Part shown: in pieces, positions 31,823-40,569 of the stretch
Layout: each line of letters starts with the position of its first letter
How positions within the stretch are numbered: the first letter of the stretch is position 1
DNA from: a virus
DNA length: 47,727 nt
IMG/VR virus record: IMGVR_UViG_3300042456_000346
Span: 1 to 47,727 of that record
Strand: one strand, 5' to 3'
Notes under the pieces: model-generated
What the model was told of the DNA's origin: nothing
The model's input: only the letters and a program-made list of their open reading frames with translations
The model's database searches: none
Made by a program: the position numbers and the translations under genes

Positions 31823-34804
31823 ATGCCACTCAACGAACAGGATCGGCTGAAGCTGGACGGCATTGTTTCGCAAATGGAATCCAACGGCGAAAAGCCAGAG
31901 GACATCCAATTTGTAGTCAACGATTTCAAGTCAAAGTACGAACGTGCTGCCGCTCCCGCCACGATTGCGGAGATGCGTCGTCGCGAGGAGCAGGGGATGG
32001 TTGCTGCGTTGCCTGAAGCAGAAGTTGCTGCTGCTGTCGGATCGACCGCTCAGTTGAATCAGGCGGTGCAGGATGCCGGTAAAGTTGGCCAGCAAGAAGG
32101 TGGATTCATGGCTGGCTTGAGAGAGACGTTCCGTGGATTAGGATCTGGCGGTGCTGGTCTGGCCGGTGGAGATGTTCTCCGTGCGCCTATTGCTGGTCCT
32201 GAAACTCCTGAAGGTAAGCAGTTTAGAGATGCGGCTCGTTTTCAGGCTGGAATAGCAGCAGGAATAGTTGCTCCAGAGTTGCTTGCTGCTGCATCACCAG
32301 AAATAGCTGCCGCTTTAACTGCTGCCGGTGGAGCAACTCGCGCAGAACGTGCCGGTAAATTCCTTGGCCGTGTGGGAGCGGAAGCTGTTAGCGGGGGTGC
32401 TGGCGGCGCAGCCACTGGTGCTGTTGAAGCGTTGCCTGAGCTTGCTCGCGGAGAATACGGAAAAGCTGGCGAAACGATTGGCGAAAATGTTCTAGCGGGG
32501 ACAGTGCTTGGTCCGCTTGTCAGCGAGGTTGGTGTTCCGCTTGTTGCTGCTGGTGCTAGGCAGTTGGTTAAACCAGCAGTCGCTACCGGAAAATTTCTCA
32601 CTGGAGAAGGATTCAAAGGTGCGATGGCGACATTCTTTCGGCCAAGATATTCGCCGAGAGTTGGTTCGTTAGAGACTTCTCAACTTCGAGACATCATTGA
32701 GTCGTCTACCGGAGTCAGAGTTCCGGTTGGGGTTGCTGAGGCGATTGGCGAGCCGGGACTTGTCGAAGCAATCAAGAACGCTCCAGTTGGTGCGGAGGTT
32801 ACACCTCAGCACATGGAAAGCCTCAAGAGGCTGATCGTCCTGAATGCCACCGAGCTGGGCGGAAAGAACACGGGAATCACGACCGATGAGCTAGCAAAGA
32901 GTGCTGTCGATATTTTGCGGAAGCGACTCGGAGCTGTCTCAAAGCCTTACGAAGACGCAATCGGAACGCTTTCAGCTCAGTTGAAGCCTTCAATCGACAA
33001 GGGTTTGATTGATGTTCAGAACTCAGCCAACGCACTGATTCCTGGCACCGCCGCAACGCCGTCATTTCTTGGCAACAAGTTCCGTGAACTACAACAAGCT
33101 GGATACGATTTCTTCAAGCAAACCGACACCAAGAATTTCAACACGCTTCGAAACGATCCTACCTATCAAAAGCTGACCGTAAAAACTCCGAGCATGTCTG
33201 AGTGGGCCAACAACATCGATGCTCAAGCGGTTCAGATGTTCAAAGGCACACCCGAACAAGCTGGTGGACTTGTTGATGAGTTTGGATTTCAGATTCCCAA
33301 GGAAGAGGTTCTCGCGACTCGCGGAATTCCTTCAACCTATCCAAAGGGTACTCGTGAATATGTGGCCGCTATCGGCAACATGACCGAAGATCAGTCCATT
33401 GATGCGCTTAGGAGATATCGCACTCAGATTGGAGATTCCATCGGAAAGGACGACCTGCTTCCCGGCCTTTCTGACAAGGCAAAGAAGGATCTGTACAAGG
33501 CAATCACCACGGACATCGACAATGCAATTTCCAATCTCCCAACAGGAACTCTTCGAGAAAAACTCGACGTTGCAAACAAGTTCCATCGCGAAAACGTAGA
33601 CAAGTTCGTTGGCCGTCAAGTTCAGTCGCTGATCAAAGATGTTGGCGCAGAAGGAGGTGCTGGACCGGCATCTATTGCCAGCAAGCTAGAGTCTGCTGAC
33701 GCCCCCACTTTTCTTGAGTCAATCAAGAGTGCGGCTCGACCGGAAGACGCTGCTGCAATCGATTCTACCGCGAAAGAATATCTGTTCAATCAAGCTGCAA
33801 AGTCTGGTCTTGATCCGGTTACTGGTGAGATTTCCGTTTCTAAAGTCGTCAACTACATCAACGGTCTTGCGCCTGAAATCCAAAGCAAATTCTTCCCGAA
33901 CTCGAAGCAAATTGCAGGTCTTGCAAAGCGGCAATCTGCGCTGTCTGGACTCGATCCTAACAAGGTTGTTTCAAGCCTGACTGTAGATGCCAATGTCCTT
34001 TCTGATGCTCTTGGTTCAAAGGCACCTGAGGTTCAAAAGACAATTGCTGAAGCCATAAAAGCGGCTGGAGAAAGGGACAAACAGTTGCGCGGCACAATTC
34101 TTGGCGCACTTAAGAAAGCGTCTTCGAGCGATGTAACTGACATTGTTTCCCAGAATCCTAAAAAGTTCATAGGCGGAATTGTTGACGGCTCGTACACGCC
34201 AGAACAGAGCCGAGTGGCACTCGATATGATTGGTCGTGAAAGCCCAATGCTGGTGCAGCAACTTCAGTTTCAATACGTCAATGACTTGATCGAAAAGTAC
34301 ACCACCTCAGGTGTTTTAAACACCAAGCAGTTGGCGGCTGAACTTGCTGGTGAATCTGTTGTTGGTAAGGCGAGCGATGTCCGAAATTACGCCAATGCGG
34401 TCTTAGGAACTGGAAAGGTTTCCAGCCTCAAGTCTGTCTTGGACAATGTTTCAAAGTTGGAAAAGCTGAAGGCTCCAATCGCGTCGAACGATCCGTTTGT
34501 GGAGGCTATGGCGAGAACTACTGGTGCTGCGGTTGGTGCCGCAGTTGGAAGCGTTGCTCGCGTCGGTCCTATTGGAACAGCGAACCAAGCGGCCCAGATG
34601 ATTAAGCTCGCTCCTCGCGTGAAGTACAAAATTGCCTCTTACGTTCTTTCAACGCCTGAGTTGAGAGAGCTTGCTATGAAGCCAATCGGTCGATTCTCAA
34701 AGGATGAGCTGAATGCTGTTCTCCGTGGAACCGCTCAAGCTGTCGCCGCCACCGAAGGCGAGGAATCTCCCGACATCGACGAACTACAAAACCTCGAACG
34801 ATGA
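31823..34804 (+). CDS. large internal virion protein (ejection protein 3)
   Basis: 993 residues, the largest gene. Acidic helical N-terminus (EQDRLKLDGIVSQMESNGEK), Ala/Gly-rich hydrophobic segment (about 140-185, AGIAAGIVAPELLAAASPEI), then long helical regions and a second Ala/Gly patch (RTTGAAVGAAVGSVARVG, about 898-915). No lytic enzyme motif is evident. Its size, composition and position fit the large internal core protein of short-tailed phages; a tape measure cannot be strictly excluded, but no tube or baseplate genes accompany it. Confidence 0.55.
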   Translation: MPLNEQDRLKLDGIVSQMESNGEKPEDIQFVVNDFKSKYERAAAPATIAEMRRREEQGMVAALPEAEVAAAVGSTAQLNQAVQDAGKVGQQEGGFMAGLRETFRGLGSGGAGLAGGDVLRAPIAGPETPEGKQFRDAARFQAGIAAGIVAPELLAAASPEIAAALTAAGGATRAERAGKFLGRVGAEAVSGGAGGAATGAVEALPELARGEYGKAGETIGENVLAGTVLGPLVSEVGVPLVAAGARQLVKPAVATGKFLTGEGFKGAMATFFRPRYSPRVGSLETSQLRDIIESSTGVRVPVGVAEAIGEPGLVEAIKNAPVGAEVTPQHMESLKRLIVLNATELGGKNTGITTDELAKSAVDILRKRLGAVSKPYEDAIGTLSAQLKPSIDKGLIDVQNSANALIPGTAATPSFLGNKFRELQQAGYDFFKQTDTKNFNTLRNDPTYQKLTVKTPSMSEWANNIDAQAVQMFKGTPEQAGGLVDEFGFQIPKEEVLATRGIPSTYPKGTREYVAAIGNMTEDQSIDALRRYRTQIGDSIGKDDLLPGLSDKAKKDLYKAITTDIDNAISNLPTGTLREKLDVANKFHRENVDKFVGRQVQSLIKDVGAEGGAGPASIASKLESADAPTFLESIKSAARPEDAAAIDSTAKEYLFNQAAKSGLDPVTGEISVSKVVNYINGLAPEIQSKFFPNSKQIAGLAKRQSALSGLDPNKVVSSLTVDANVLSDALGSKAPEVQKTIAEAIKAAGERDKQLRGTILGALKKASSSDVTDIVSQNPKKFIGGIVDGSYTPEQSRVALDMIGRESPMLVQQLQFQYVNDLIEKYTTSGVLNTKQLAAELAGESVVGKASDVRNYANAVLGTGKVSSLKSVLDNVSKLEKLKAPIASNDPFVEAMARTTGAAVGAAVGSVARVGPIGTANQAAQMIKLAPRVKYKIASYVLSTPELRELAMKPIGRFSKDELNAVLRGTAQAVAATEGEESPDIDELQNLER

Positions 34805-35088
34805 AAACCTCCCTCTCCAAGAAAGGTAACACTTGGCGCGGACGTAAGGTGACACTGAATTCTCCGCGCAAGATCGAAGGCGTGACTCCGTATCCGAAGA
34901 AGAAGACTGTCTTCGTGAAGAACGACAATGGAAAGGTCGTCGTCCTTCATTTCGGTGATGTTCGATACTCCGACTTCACCAAGCACAAGAACCCGAAGCG
35001 TCGGGCCAATTTTCGCTCCCGTCACAACTGCGCGGAAGCGAAGGACAAAACAACGCCCAAATATTGGGCATGCAAAAACCTCTGGTAA
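34801..35088 (+). CDS. small basic phage protein with Cys/Trp C-terminus
   Basis: 95 residues, very basic. Features: KKTVFVKNDNGKVVVLHFGD, YSDFTKHKNPKRRANFRSRH and a closing NCAEAKDKTTPKYWACKNLW. I recall this C-terminal pattern (RHNCxxAKDKTTPxYWxCxxW) in head-region proteins of many marine and environmental phages; function unknown. The start overlaps the stop of the 993-residue gene (ATGA). Confidence 0.6.
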   Translation: MKTSLSKKGNTWRGRKVTLNSPRKIEGVTPYPKKKTVFVKNDNGKVVVLHFGDVRYSDFTKHKNPKRRANFRSRHNCAEAKDKTTPKYWACKNLW

Positions 35089-35089
35089 T

Positions 35090-35278
35090 ATGGACAAGAT
35101 GAAACTTGGCGGTGGCGGACGTTACGAGAAGCTCATCGGCGAGCTTGAGAAGAAGGGTGTGAGAGAGCCTCGCGCTTTGGCCGCCGCAATCGGACGCAAA
35201 AAACTTTCCAAGGAAAAATTTCAGTCATTATCCGCCAAGGGTCGGCGTCGCGCTGAACGCGAGAAGGCTAACGCTTAG
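35090..35278 (+). CDS. small basic phage protein, last gene of the tail block
   Basis: 62 residues from the ATG at 35090, one base after the previous stop. MKLGGGGRYEKLIGELEKKG followed by ALAAAIGRKKLSKEKFQSLS and a KGRRRAER tail resembles small basic proteins (GRxxxLxxxLxxKGxxxPxALAAxIGRKKxGxxKF) found near head genes in many phages. Its last 11 bases overlap the end of the convergent primase-helicase gene, leaving no room for a terminator. Confidence 0.6.
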   Translation: MDKMKLGGGGRYEKLIGELEKKGVREPRALAAAIGRKKLSKEKFQSLSAKGRRRAEREKANA

Positions 35279-37079
35279 GTCGTCCGCCCCACGGCTTCTT
35301 AGCTGCCGCCTTATCGACTACGAATACCTCAGGCGGTGCGTAGTCCCAGGATATGGTTCCTACACCTCGCTGGATGACGATGGAGCCGGTTTTGTTTCCG
35401 TTCTTGTCCTTCAGTCCTGACCTGTCTCCTCGCTTCGCCATTCCGAGCATGAAACGTCGCGGCTGATTGAATCCGACTTCCTTCAGGACAATCACCTCTC
35501 TCGCCCAATTGGTCAGATCAGACGATCCGAAGCCTGAGTAGGCCATATCTGCCACGCTCTCAGGTTTGTCGTCCTTACCCTTCGGCTTGGGGAAGTGATG
35601 AACCAGCACGATGACGACTCCCGTCTCCATCATAATCGGTTGGAGCAGATGTCGCGTAAAGTTCGCGCATACCTCGATGTCCGATGGATTGCCGCCGATG
35701 TACGAGAGCAGAGGGTCGATGTAGACAATGTCTACTTTCGTTTTTCGGATGAGACGACGCAGCATGGTCGTGAAATCTACGCCGGTACGAACAGCCTCGC
35801 GAAAGAAGAGCATGTCCGCACGGCGCAATCCATTCTGCCAATCGCTTCCGAAGACCATCTGCGCGGCTCCCTTCAGGGCATCATGCTGATCGGCAATGTC
35901 GTTCTCAGCTTGAACGTAGGCCACCTTCAATGGTCGTACCGGCTGACAACCGAACCAATCTGAGCCTATGGCCCACCTCAGTCCTTGGTAGAACGCCATC
36001 GAGCTTTTGCCGCATCCGCTCTGACCGACAAAGAGAACCGATGAACCGCGTCGAATCCATCTGTCGCCAATGAGATTGTCAGGGTCATTCTCAGGATCGT
36101 AATCGATGATGCTCTGGAGCGTGAACTCCTGAGGCATGTCCTGGGACTCCAGATAGTCCGTGAACGCATCCCAGTTCACGACACCTACATTGATGGCCAA
36201 CAGCTTCTGTTCCTTGCCATCGCGCATCACGCCAGCCAAGCGGCTAAACCTGCTCGCGTTCTTGTTCTTCGGATCGATGCCGAGGGCTTCGAGATGACGA
36301 TAAACAACGTCGCGACGCTCGCCCCATTCCTCTTTGTTCGCCGCTTCGACTCTGACCCAGCCGTGCAGGCTCTTGCCGCCTGAATCAATGACGACCGATA
36401 GCGGCAGCTTCGAATCCTTAAGAATCGTCCATTGCTCGTCCTTCGTCTTCTCGTCCATCTCGACCAGCACATGGCGGAATGCTGACACGCCAGAATCCGA
36501 TCCGGTTTCGTCGAGACACGGGTTGACCCGTACATACGCGCCACGGCTGTCAGGACCGTTCCACATGGAACTTATGGGCGGCGTGAAATGCTTCTCAATC
36601 CATTCGTCGCGCTTGAGGAACGTACCCTTGGACGCTGGCCTACCTTTACCTTCCTCGTCGCAGATGATGTCGTTGCAGATGCATACAACTTCATCCTGCT
36701 CGAAGCAGGCTTTGAGAAAGTCGATAGTTGTAAATCGGGATTCCGGTTGCGGAATTGCTTGGATCTTCTGGACGACGAACTTTCCGGTCGTTGATACGGG
36801 CGTTCCGCTCTGTGCGGAAAGAAGCCATCCCTTCGGCTTGTCGTGCGCTACATTCATCGCTTGATTCACCTTGTGGGCCAATTCGCTGGTCTTCCACGGT
36901 GGAACGCACTTCGCGTTGTATTCGGCGAGCAGATCTTCGGCAGATCCTCGCGACAGCTCGAAGCCATGCACTAGAGCGGTGGCTACTGCGAAGGTTGCGT
37001 TATGACCGCCCTGGCCGCTGACGGCACCGGGGGTGTTGCGAAGCCATGCTCTTGCACGGTCGATATTTGAATTGCTCAT
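35268..37079 (-). CDS. primase-helicase (archaeo-eukaryotic primase plus RecA-like helicase)
   Basis: 603 residues. N-terminal helical domain of PriCT type (residues 1-75, WLRNTPGAVSGQGGHNATFA). A primase-like domain about 170-300: HVLVEMDEKTKDE with Asp near 207, SVVIDSGGKSLHGWVRVEA near 232-250 (the His and strand of the RepB/AEP fold), and NASRFSRLAGVMR. RecA/RepA-like ATPase: Walker A VGQSGCGKSS near 348-357, Walker B VDIVYIDPLL near 448-457, and GVVIVLVHHFPKPKGK. It would unwind and prime the phage replication fork for the host polymerase. It is the last gene of the replication operon. Confidence 0.75.
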   Translation of the reverse strand: MSNSNIDRARAWLRNTPGAVSGQGGHNATFAVATALVHGFELSRGSAEDLLAEYNAKCVPPWKTSELAHKVNQAMNVAHDKPKGWLLSAQSGTPVSTTGKFVVQKIQAIPQPESRFTTIDFLKACFEQDEVVCICNDIICDEEGKGRPASKGTFLKRDEWIEKHFTPPISSMWNGPDSRGAYVRVNPCLDETGSDSGVSAFRHVLVEMDEKTKDEQWTILKDSKLPLSVVIDSGGKSLHGWVRVEAANKEEWGERRDVVYRHLEALGIDPKNKNASRFSRLAGVMRDGKEQKLLAINVGVVNWDAFTDYLESQDMPQEFTLQSIIDYDPENDPDNLIGDRWIRRGSSVLFVGQSGCGKSSMAFYQGLRWAIGSDWFGCQPVRPLKVAYVQAENDIADQHDALKGAAQMVFGSDWQNGLRRADMLFFREAVRTGVDFTTMLRRLIRKTKVDIVYIDPLLSYIGGNPSDIEVCANFTRHLLQPIMMETGVVIVLVHHFPKPKGKDDKPESVADMAYSGFGSSDLTNWAREVIVLKEVGFNQPRRFMLGMAKRGDRSGLKDKNGNKTGSIVIQRGVGTISWDYAPPEVFVVDKAAAKKPWGGRPKR

Positions 37080-37300
37080 TCGATTCCAAGTTGTTTTCTC
37101 GCGAGTTCTCCAGACTTGCCAAGGTCAGTCGTGGCTATCTCCTGAAGAACAGAATTTGATTTCTCTAGCTTCTGAAAAAGGAGAGCAAGCTCTTTGGGAG
37201 TCATCAGGTACTTGCTCCATTGTTGAATGGGTATGGAGCGAGACTTGAACTTCGCAAAGAGCTGCTCTTGTGCGGCGATGTAATGTTTAGGGCTTCGCAT
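37076..37300 (-). CDS. small helical hypothetical protein
   Basis: 74 residues, helical, Lys/Gln/Leu-rich (QEQLFAKFKSRSIPIQQWSK; LALLFQKLEKSNSVLQEIA). It overlaps the primase-helicase start (ATGA), and a partner or loader role for that enzyme is possible on position alone. Not recognised. Confidence 0.6.
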   Translation of the reverse strand: MRSPKHYIAAQEQLFAKFKSRSIPIQQWSKYLMTPKELALLFQKLEKSNSVLQEIATTDLGKSGELARKQLGIE

Positions 37301-37472
37301 CTAGCAGTACGAACTTGGCATTGAATTCAGCCTTCGTTCGAACGTAGAGCTTTCGCTTGCCTTCCCGCATGTAGGCCACTCCTTGCCACTTGGTTTCTCC
37401 GATCCGTATCTCTACGTCGTCGGAGAGGAGTTCAACCTGCACCGAACTGTTTCCTAAGTTCTTGTATTTCAT
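37287..37472 (-). CDS. small hypothetical protein
   Basis: 61 residues from the Met at 37472 (MKYKNLGNSSVQVELL); the frame is open to 37520. Beta-rich throughout (DDVEIRIGETKWQGVAYMR, RKLYVRTKAEFNAKFVLLD). Overlaps both neighbours: 41 bases with the upstream gene and 14 with the downstream one, tight even for this operon. Not recognised. Confidence 0.5.
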   Translation of the reverse strand: MKYKNLGNSSVQVELLSDDVEIRIGETKWQGVAYMREGKRKLYVRTKAEFNAKFVLLDAKP

Positions 37473-37632
37473 CTTCGGAAGCGTCGTCAAGATGACCAGA
37501 ACCGCTCGCATGCCAGACACCGTCTGGGTTTCGCTGAGGCTTCGGCTTGCTCATCCATCCACGGAGGATGGCATACTCAACAAGGTTCGGGGCTTCCTTC
37601 AACAACTGTTGTCGCGTGATTTCAGATTTCAT
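37432..37632 (-). CDS. small hypothetical protein
   Basis: 66 residues. A helical start (ITRQQLLKEAPNLVEYAILR) is followed by a Gly/His/Asp loop and an acidic helix (DDASEDEIQELRKQF). The overlap with the upstream stop is 11 bases. Not recognised. Confidence 0.55.
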   Translation of the reverse strand: MKSEITRQQLLKEAPNLVEYAILRGWMSKPKPQRNPDGVWHASGSGHLDDASEDEIQELRKQFGAG

Positions 37633-37822
37633 CGGGTAGAGTCCGTTTGCCGCGTCGTTTGTTGGGTCGTTTCATCCCGAATGCGCCTCCGATTTCATCG
37701 CCGAATCCACGGCGGATAAGCCACTCCTTGTACTTCTGATCGAAGTAATCGAAGTCGATTCGGATTGGTGTTTCATCGGCATCTGCCACTCTGATCGTTG
37801 CGGGTTTGTTGAGGTTGGTCAT
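37622..37822 (-). CDS. small hypothetical protein
   Basis: 66 residues. Acidic/aromatic middle (DFDYFDQKYKEWLIRRGFGD) and a basic tail (MKRPNKRRGKRTLP). ATGA overlap with its upstream gene. Not recognised. Confidence 0.6.
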   Translation of the reverse strand: MTNLNKPATIRVADADETPIRIDFDYFDQKYKEWLIRRGFGDEIGGAFGMKRPNKRRGKRTLPDEI

Positions 37823-38013
37823 TTGTATATCTCGGTTATGTGTTTGTATTGTTGCTCGGCTTGGCCGCAGTGGTAGCAGAGGTCATTCCCCCCGTCACAA
37901 CCGCAGCCGACAGTCTTGAAGAGAACCTTGGCCAAGAATTGGTATTCTGCGATGGCATTCCGCAGGGTTTCGATGTCGGTTTCTTCCGCTAACAGTTTTG
38001 TTTGTTCGCTCAC
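37819..38013 (-). CDS. small Cys-rich hypothetical protein
   Basis: 64 residues. One helix (IETLRNAIAEYQFLAKVLF), then TVGCGCDGGNDLCYHCGQAE with a C-x-C...C-x2-C arrangement that could bind zinc. ATGA overlap with the resolvase gene, so it may be a regulatory partner. Family not recognised. Confidence 0.6.
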   Translation of the reverse strand: MSEQTKLLAEETDIETLRNAIAEYQFLAKVLFKTVGCGCDGGNDLCYHCGQAEQQYKHITEIYK

Positions 38014-38471
38014 CTTCCGCCTCCCAGAGCATAGTGAAGGATCAGAAGTGCATCGCAGTTGCTCAAGGTGACTTCGAGGTTCGGATAGAGTTCCTGCGCC
38101 TTAGACCTCAGCTTACGCTTCCATTCTGGCCCTGTCGCACAGGATTTGCGTCCGCCTAGGCCAAGCGGTTCTTGCCAGACCTTCGGCTCGACTCGATGCA
38201 GCGCATAGCCTTGAGCGTAGCCTAGACCCTGAATGATGCCGTAGTTCTCATGGAGCGTCGCCATGCTCGCGGACGATGTGAGCTTGCTCACGAACTTCGG
38301 AACCTTTTCGACCCATAGATGGCTATCTGCTAATTTGAACTCCATTAGTAGTTTGGCCATGTCGGGCAATGACTCAGGCATCGAGTAAAGGAAAATGCCA
38401 TGATTCGTGTTCACGGCTAATCCGCCGCCAACACCTGGATCGACCGCTACGATTGATTGATTTGTTTTCAT
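38010..38471 (-). CDS. RuvC-like Holliday junction resolvase
   Basis: 153 residues from the Met at 38471, which overlaps the preceding stop; the open frame extends to 38513. RNase H-fold motifs: Asp11 in IVAVDPGVGGGLAV, Glu55 in LWVEKVPKF, Asp140 in LSNCDALLILHYAL. A basic loop (KVWQEPLGLGGRKS) lies between. The acidic residues bind metal for cutting branched DNA formed in replication and recombination; resolution before packaging is a common phage need. Confidence 0.75.
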   Translation of the reverse strand: MKTNQSIVAVDPGVGGGLAVNTNHGIFLYSMPESLPDMAKLLMEFKLADSHLWVEKVPKFVSKLTSSASMATLHENYGIIQGLGYAQGYALHRVEPKVWQEPLGLGGRKSCATGPEWKRKLRSKAQELYPNLEVTLSNCDALLILHYALGGGR

Positions 38472-38641
38472 TGATTCCTCCTGATCTGACCGCGCTTCAC
38501 CTTCGAAATCCATCCAAGGCTGACCGCGTAGTCTTCCGCAATCTGTCGGTATGTCTTTCCACCTTTGAGGTCTTGCAAAACCTCCTCAACTACTGCATTC
38601 GGAATGTGTCCGTTCAATGGGACGTAAGTGTTTGTTTTCAT
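38468..38641 (-). CDS. small HTH protein
   Basis: 57 residues. VVEEVLQDLKGGKTYRQIAE then DYAVSLGWISKVKRGQIRRN forms a compact helix-turn-helix of the resolvase/Sigma-70 region 4 type, in which YRQIAEDYAVS is helix 2 to turn and GWISKVKRG the recognition helix. Probably a DNA-binding regulator; a candidate ligand for the palindromes at 5349-5384. ATGA overlap with the resolvase. Four bases separate it from the SSB stop. Confidence 0.65.
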   Translation of the reverse strand: MKTNTYVPLNGHIPNAVVEEVLQDLKGGKTYRQIAEDYAVSLGWISKVKRGQIRRNQ

Positions 38642-38645
38642 GTTG

Positions 38646-39005
38646 TTAATAGCACAGGATTGTTACTTGTTCCGCAGCGATTCGAACCGCTGATTTTGTT
38701 GCTCCGTCCTCGCTCCATTTCTCGACCTTCACACGGCCTTTGACACGCACCAGCGCGCCATTGGCGACTTCCATGATCTTCTCAGCCACTTGTCCCCACG
38801 ATGACAACTCGAACTCATCGAAGTCTTCGTGGAATCGGCCATCTGCATCCGTCCAATGGCGAGCGATTGAGATGACCCGTCGGACCATCAATGCGCCGCT
38901 CTTGGTTTCTGTTTGTCGGCTGATGCCTCGTAGTTCTCCGATCAGATAAACTACGTTCTCTGTGGGCGTGGCAGTATCATTTAATGTCGTATTTGATGCA
39001 CTCAT
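38646..39005 (-). CDS. ssb: single-stranded DNA-binding protein
   Basis: 119 residues from the Met at 39005 (ATGA overlap with the helicase). OB-fold pattern: VVYLIGELRGISRQTETKSG, VRRVISIARHW, DEFELSSWGQVAEKIMEVA, GALVRVKGRVKVEKW, then the last strand AVRIAAEQVTILCY. The acidic C-terminal tail of host-type SSB is missing, as in many phage versions, so interaction with host partners may differ. Confidence 0.75.
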   Translation of the reverse strand: MSASNTTLNDTATPTENVVYLIGELRGISRQTETKSGALMVRRVISIARHWTDADGRFHEDFDEFELSSWGQVAEKIMEVANGALVRVKGRVKVEKWSEDGATKSAVRIAAEQVTILCY

Positions 39006-40078
39006 TGGAAAACGCAACCTAGTTGACGGTAGCATTCCATTCGCTTCTTTGCGTGGTATGCTCCGATGGGGTGGAACTTGTCAGAAAAGTCCAGAATTGT
39101 CGCACAGTTTTTGGAATCTGTTTTCCGTAATGCGCGGCTCGCTCGCTGGATCGTCTTCTGAGACGACCTGCCACCGCTGACCATGATCAGCAGCTCGACA
39201 TTCGGCAGATCCAATCCTTCGTCGGCCAATGATGTGGCAATCATGGTCCGCAGGTTTCCGGCCTTGAACTCTTCCATCGCCGCCTTGCGCTGTTTCTTGC
39301 CGATCTTCGAATGGACAAGGAGCGAACGTGGAATGGCTGCTTCGTACTCCTCGCCCAGCGTGATGCGCGGGATAAGGATGAGCGTCTGCATGTCGAGGTG
39401 TTCAATCGCGTAGTTGATGGCGTACTGATTGCGCACATCATTCTGGCAGATGCCGATGTCCACTAGGGATTCCCAGGCGCACATGCGTTTTAATTCGTCG
39501 TCACTTATTCGCATGTACCGCCGTCTTGTTACAAAAAGCCGGTCGATGTTGTCGTCGATCTTCTGCTTCAGGTTCAGATCGGTGGCGTCGGAAAGGTGGA
39601 GGTAAGCGTCGGCCAATGAATCGCCGATGTCGCTTCGCTTGATTTCGTAGGTGCGATTGTAGAAGAGCCTTCGCGTTACGGCGTTGCGTTCTGGATCGTC
39701 GCACCAAGGGGTTGCGTCGAATCCGTAGTGCAGCCCGTTACAGGACTCGATGATGCGACGCCATCCAGCGGCAGGACTGTGCTTCGCTTCGTCCACTATA
39801 AGAAGGTTCTTCTCGCTGAAGTCTACCGACTCATGCGGACAACGAACGTCTACGATGCTGTCAGCAATTCCCGCGACTCTCAACGATGTGCGCGCTTGCT
39901 GACATGTCTCGCGTGTTGGAGCAAGCCATCCAAACCACATGTTAGGATATAATTCGTGGTAATGCTTGATGATGCTCGCGGCAATCCATGTCTTGCCGCT
40001 GCCAGCCGGTGCGATGATCAGGCCGTCGCTAGTTTTGGCCCACTCTACTGCGTTCTTTTGGTAGTTTCTCAGATTCAT
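39002..40078 (-). CDS. SF2 DNA/RNA helicase
   Basis: 358 residues. Motif I APAGSGKTW (23-31), Ia WLAPTRETCQQ, motif II LLIVDEAKHS (DEAK, about 93-102), motif III-like GFDATPW, motif IV LILIPRITLGEEY, then TMIATSLADEGLDLPNVELL (motif V) and QRASRALRK (motif VI). This is a short restriction/UvsW-like SF2 helicase with little beyond the core. Roles may be branch migration or origin melting, fitting the neighbouring resolvase and SSB. Confidence 0.85.
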   Translation of the reverse strand: MNLRNYQKNAVEWAKTSDGLIIAPAGSGKTWIAASIIKHYHELYPNMWFGWLAPTRETCQQARTSLRVAGIADSIVDVRCPHESVDFSEKNLLIVDEAKHSPAAGWRRIIESCNGLHYGFDATPWCDDPERNAVTRRLFYNRTYEIKRSDIGDSLADAYLHLSDATDLNLKQKIDDNIDRLFVTRRRYMRISDDELKRMCAWESLVDIGICQNDVRNQYAINYAIEHLDMQTLILIPRITLGEEYEAAIPRSLLVHSKIGKKQRKAAMEEFKAGNLRTMIATSLADEGLDLPNVELLIMVSGGRSSQKTIQRASRALRKTDSKNCATILDFSDKFHPIGAYHAKKRMECYRQLGCVFQ

Positions 40079-40159
40079 AGTTTTAGGAAATTTGCCCCTC
40101 CGCCCACTGCTTCATAGCGAGCGAAGGGTATTGTGCCGCCCACACGGGAGGCTTCGCCG

Positions 40160-40342
40160 TCAAGCGTTAGATGCCGATGAAGTGCGTGGTTCTTGCGTGA
40201 CACGCTTTCCATCGATCATCTTTCGCAACGCCTGGGTAGCGAGAAAGCCGATTTTGATTCCGTTCTCTTCGCAGTACTTGCGAATCTCTTCATGCAGATC
40301 GGAATCGATGGTGATGACTGTCTTCTTGTTTTTGGTTTTCAT
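40160..40342 (-). CDS. ribbon-helix-helix-like small protein 1
   Basis: 60 residues: TVITIDSDLHEEIRKYCEEN followed by GIKIGFLATQALRKMIDGKR, a strand then two helices, as in ribbon-helix-helix repressors, which dimerise and bind operator DNA by the beta strand. A disordered tail follows. ATGA overlap with its neighbour. A second RHH-like gene lies at 43686-43853. Confidence 0.6.
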   Translation of the reverse strand: MKTKNKKTVITIDSDLHEEIRKYCEENGIKIGFLATQALRKMIDGKRVTQEPRTSSASNA

Positions 40343-40569
40343 GGTTTTTGCTCCTTACACTGCTTCATTGCTGCGTCGATTGCGGCTCGAAGCGTCGGCC
40401 AATCAGATGTATTGATTCCGATCTTCCCATAGCCTTCCATGCTTTGAGATATTTCTACGAACTCTCCTGCGGCTTCATCGACTATTTCGATTTCGGTTGC
40501 TGACTCTGCAAAGAGTGGACTTCCGTCTGGCAAGACTGACCACTTAATCGGTCGGGTTATGAGTTTCAT
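40339..40569 (-). CDS. small hypothetical protein
   Basis: 76 residues, acidic. Short strands (SVLPDGSPLFAES; ATEIEIVDEAAGEFVEISQS) and a C-terminal helix (TLRAAIDAAMKQCKEQKP). The last residues, CKEQKP, echo the KEAKP/KEAKL tail of the array genes upstream and likewise carry a GGAG-type ribosome binding site for the next gene. Not recognised. Confidence 0.6.
   Translation of the reverse strand: MKLITRPIKWSVLPDGSPLFAESATEIEIVDEAAGEFVEISQSMEGYGKIGINTSDWPTLRAAIDAAMKQCKEQKP

Noticed and set aside
31823-34804. 993-residue protein as tape measure of a long tail
   Set aside because: No tail tube, sheath, assembly chaperone frameshift or baseplate genes accompany it, while nozzle-like and adaptor-like genes fit a short tail.
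38646-39035. Longer SSB starting at 39035
   Set aside because: The extra ten residues overlap the helicase end; the Met at 39005 forms the usual ATGA overlap seen throughout this operon.
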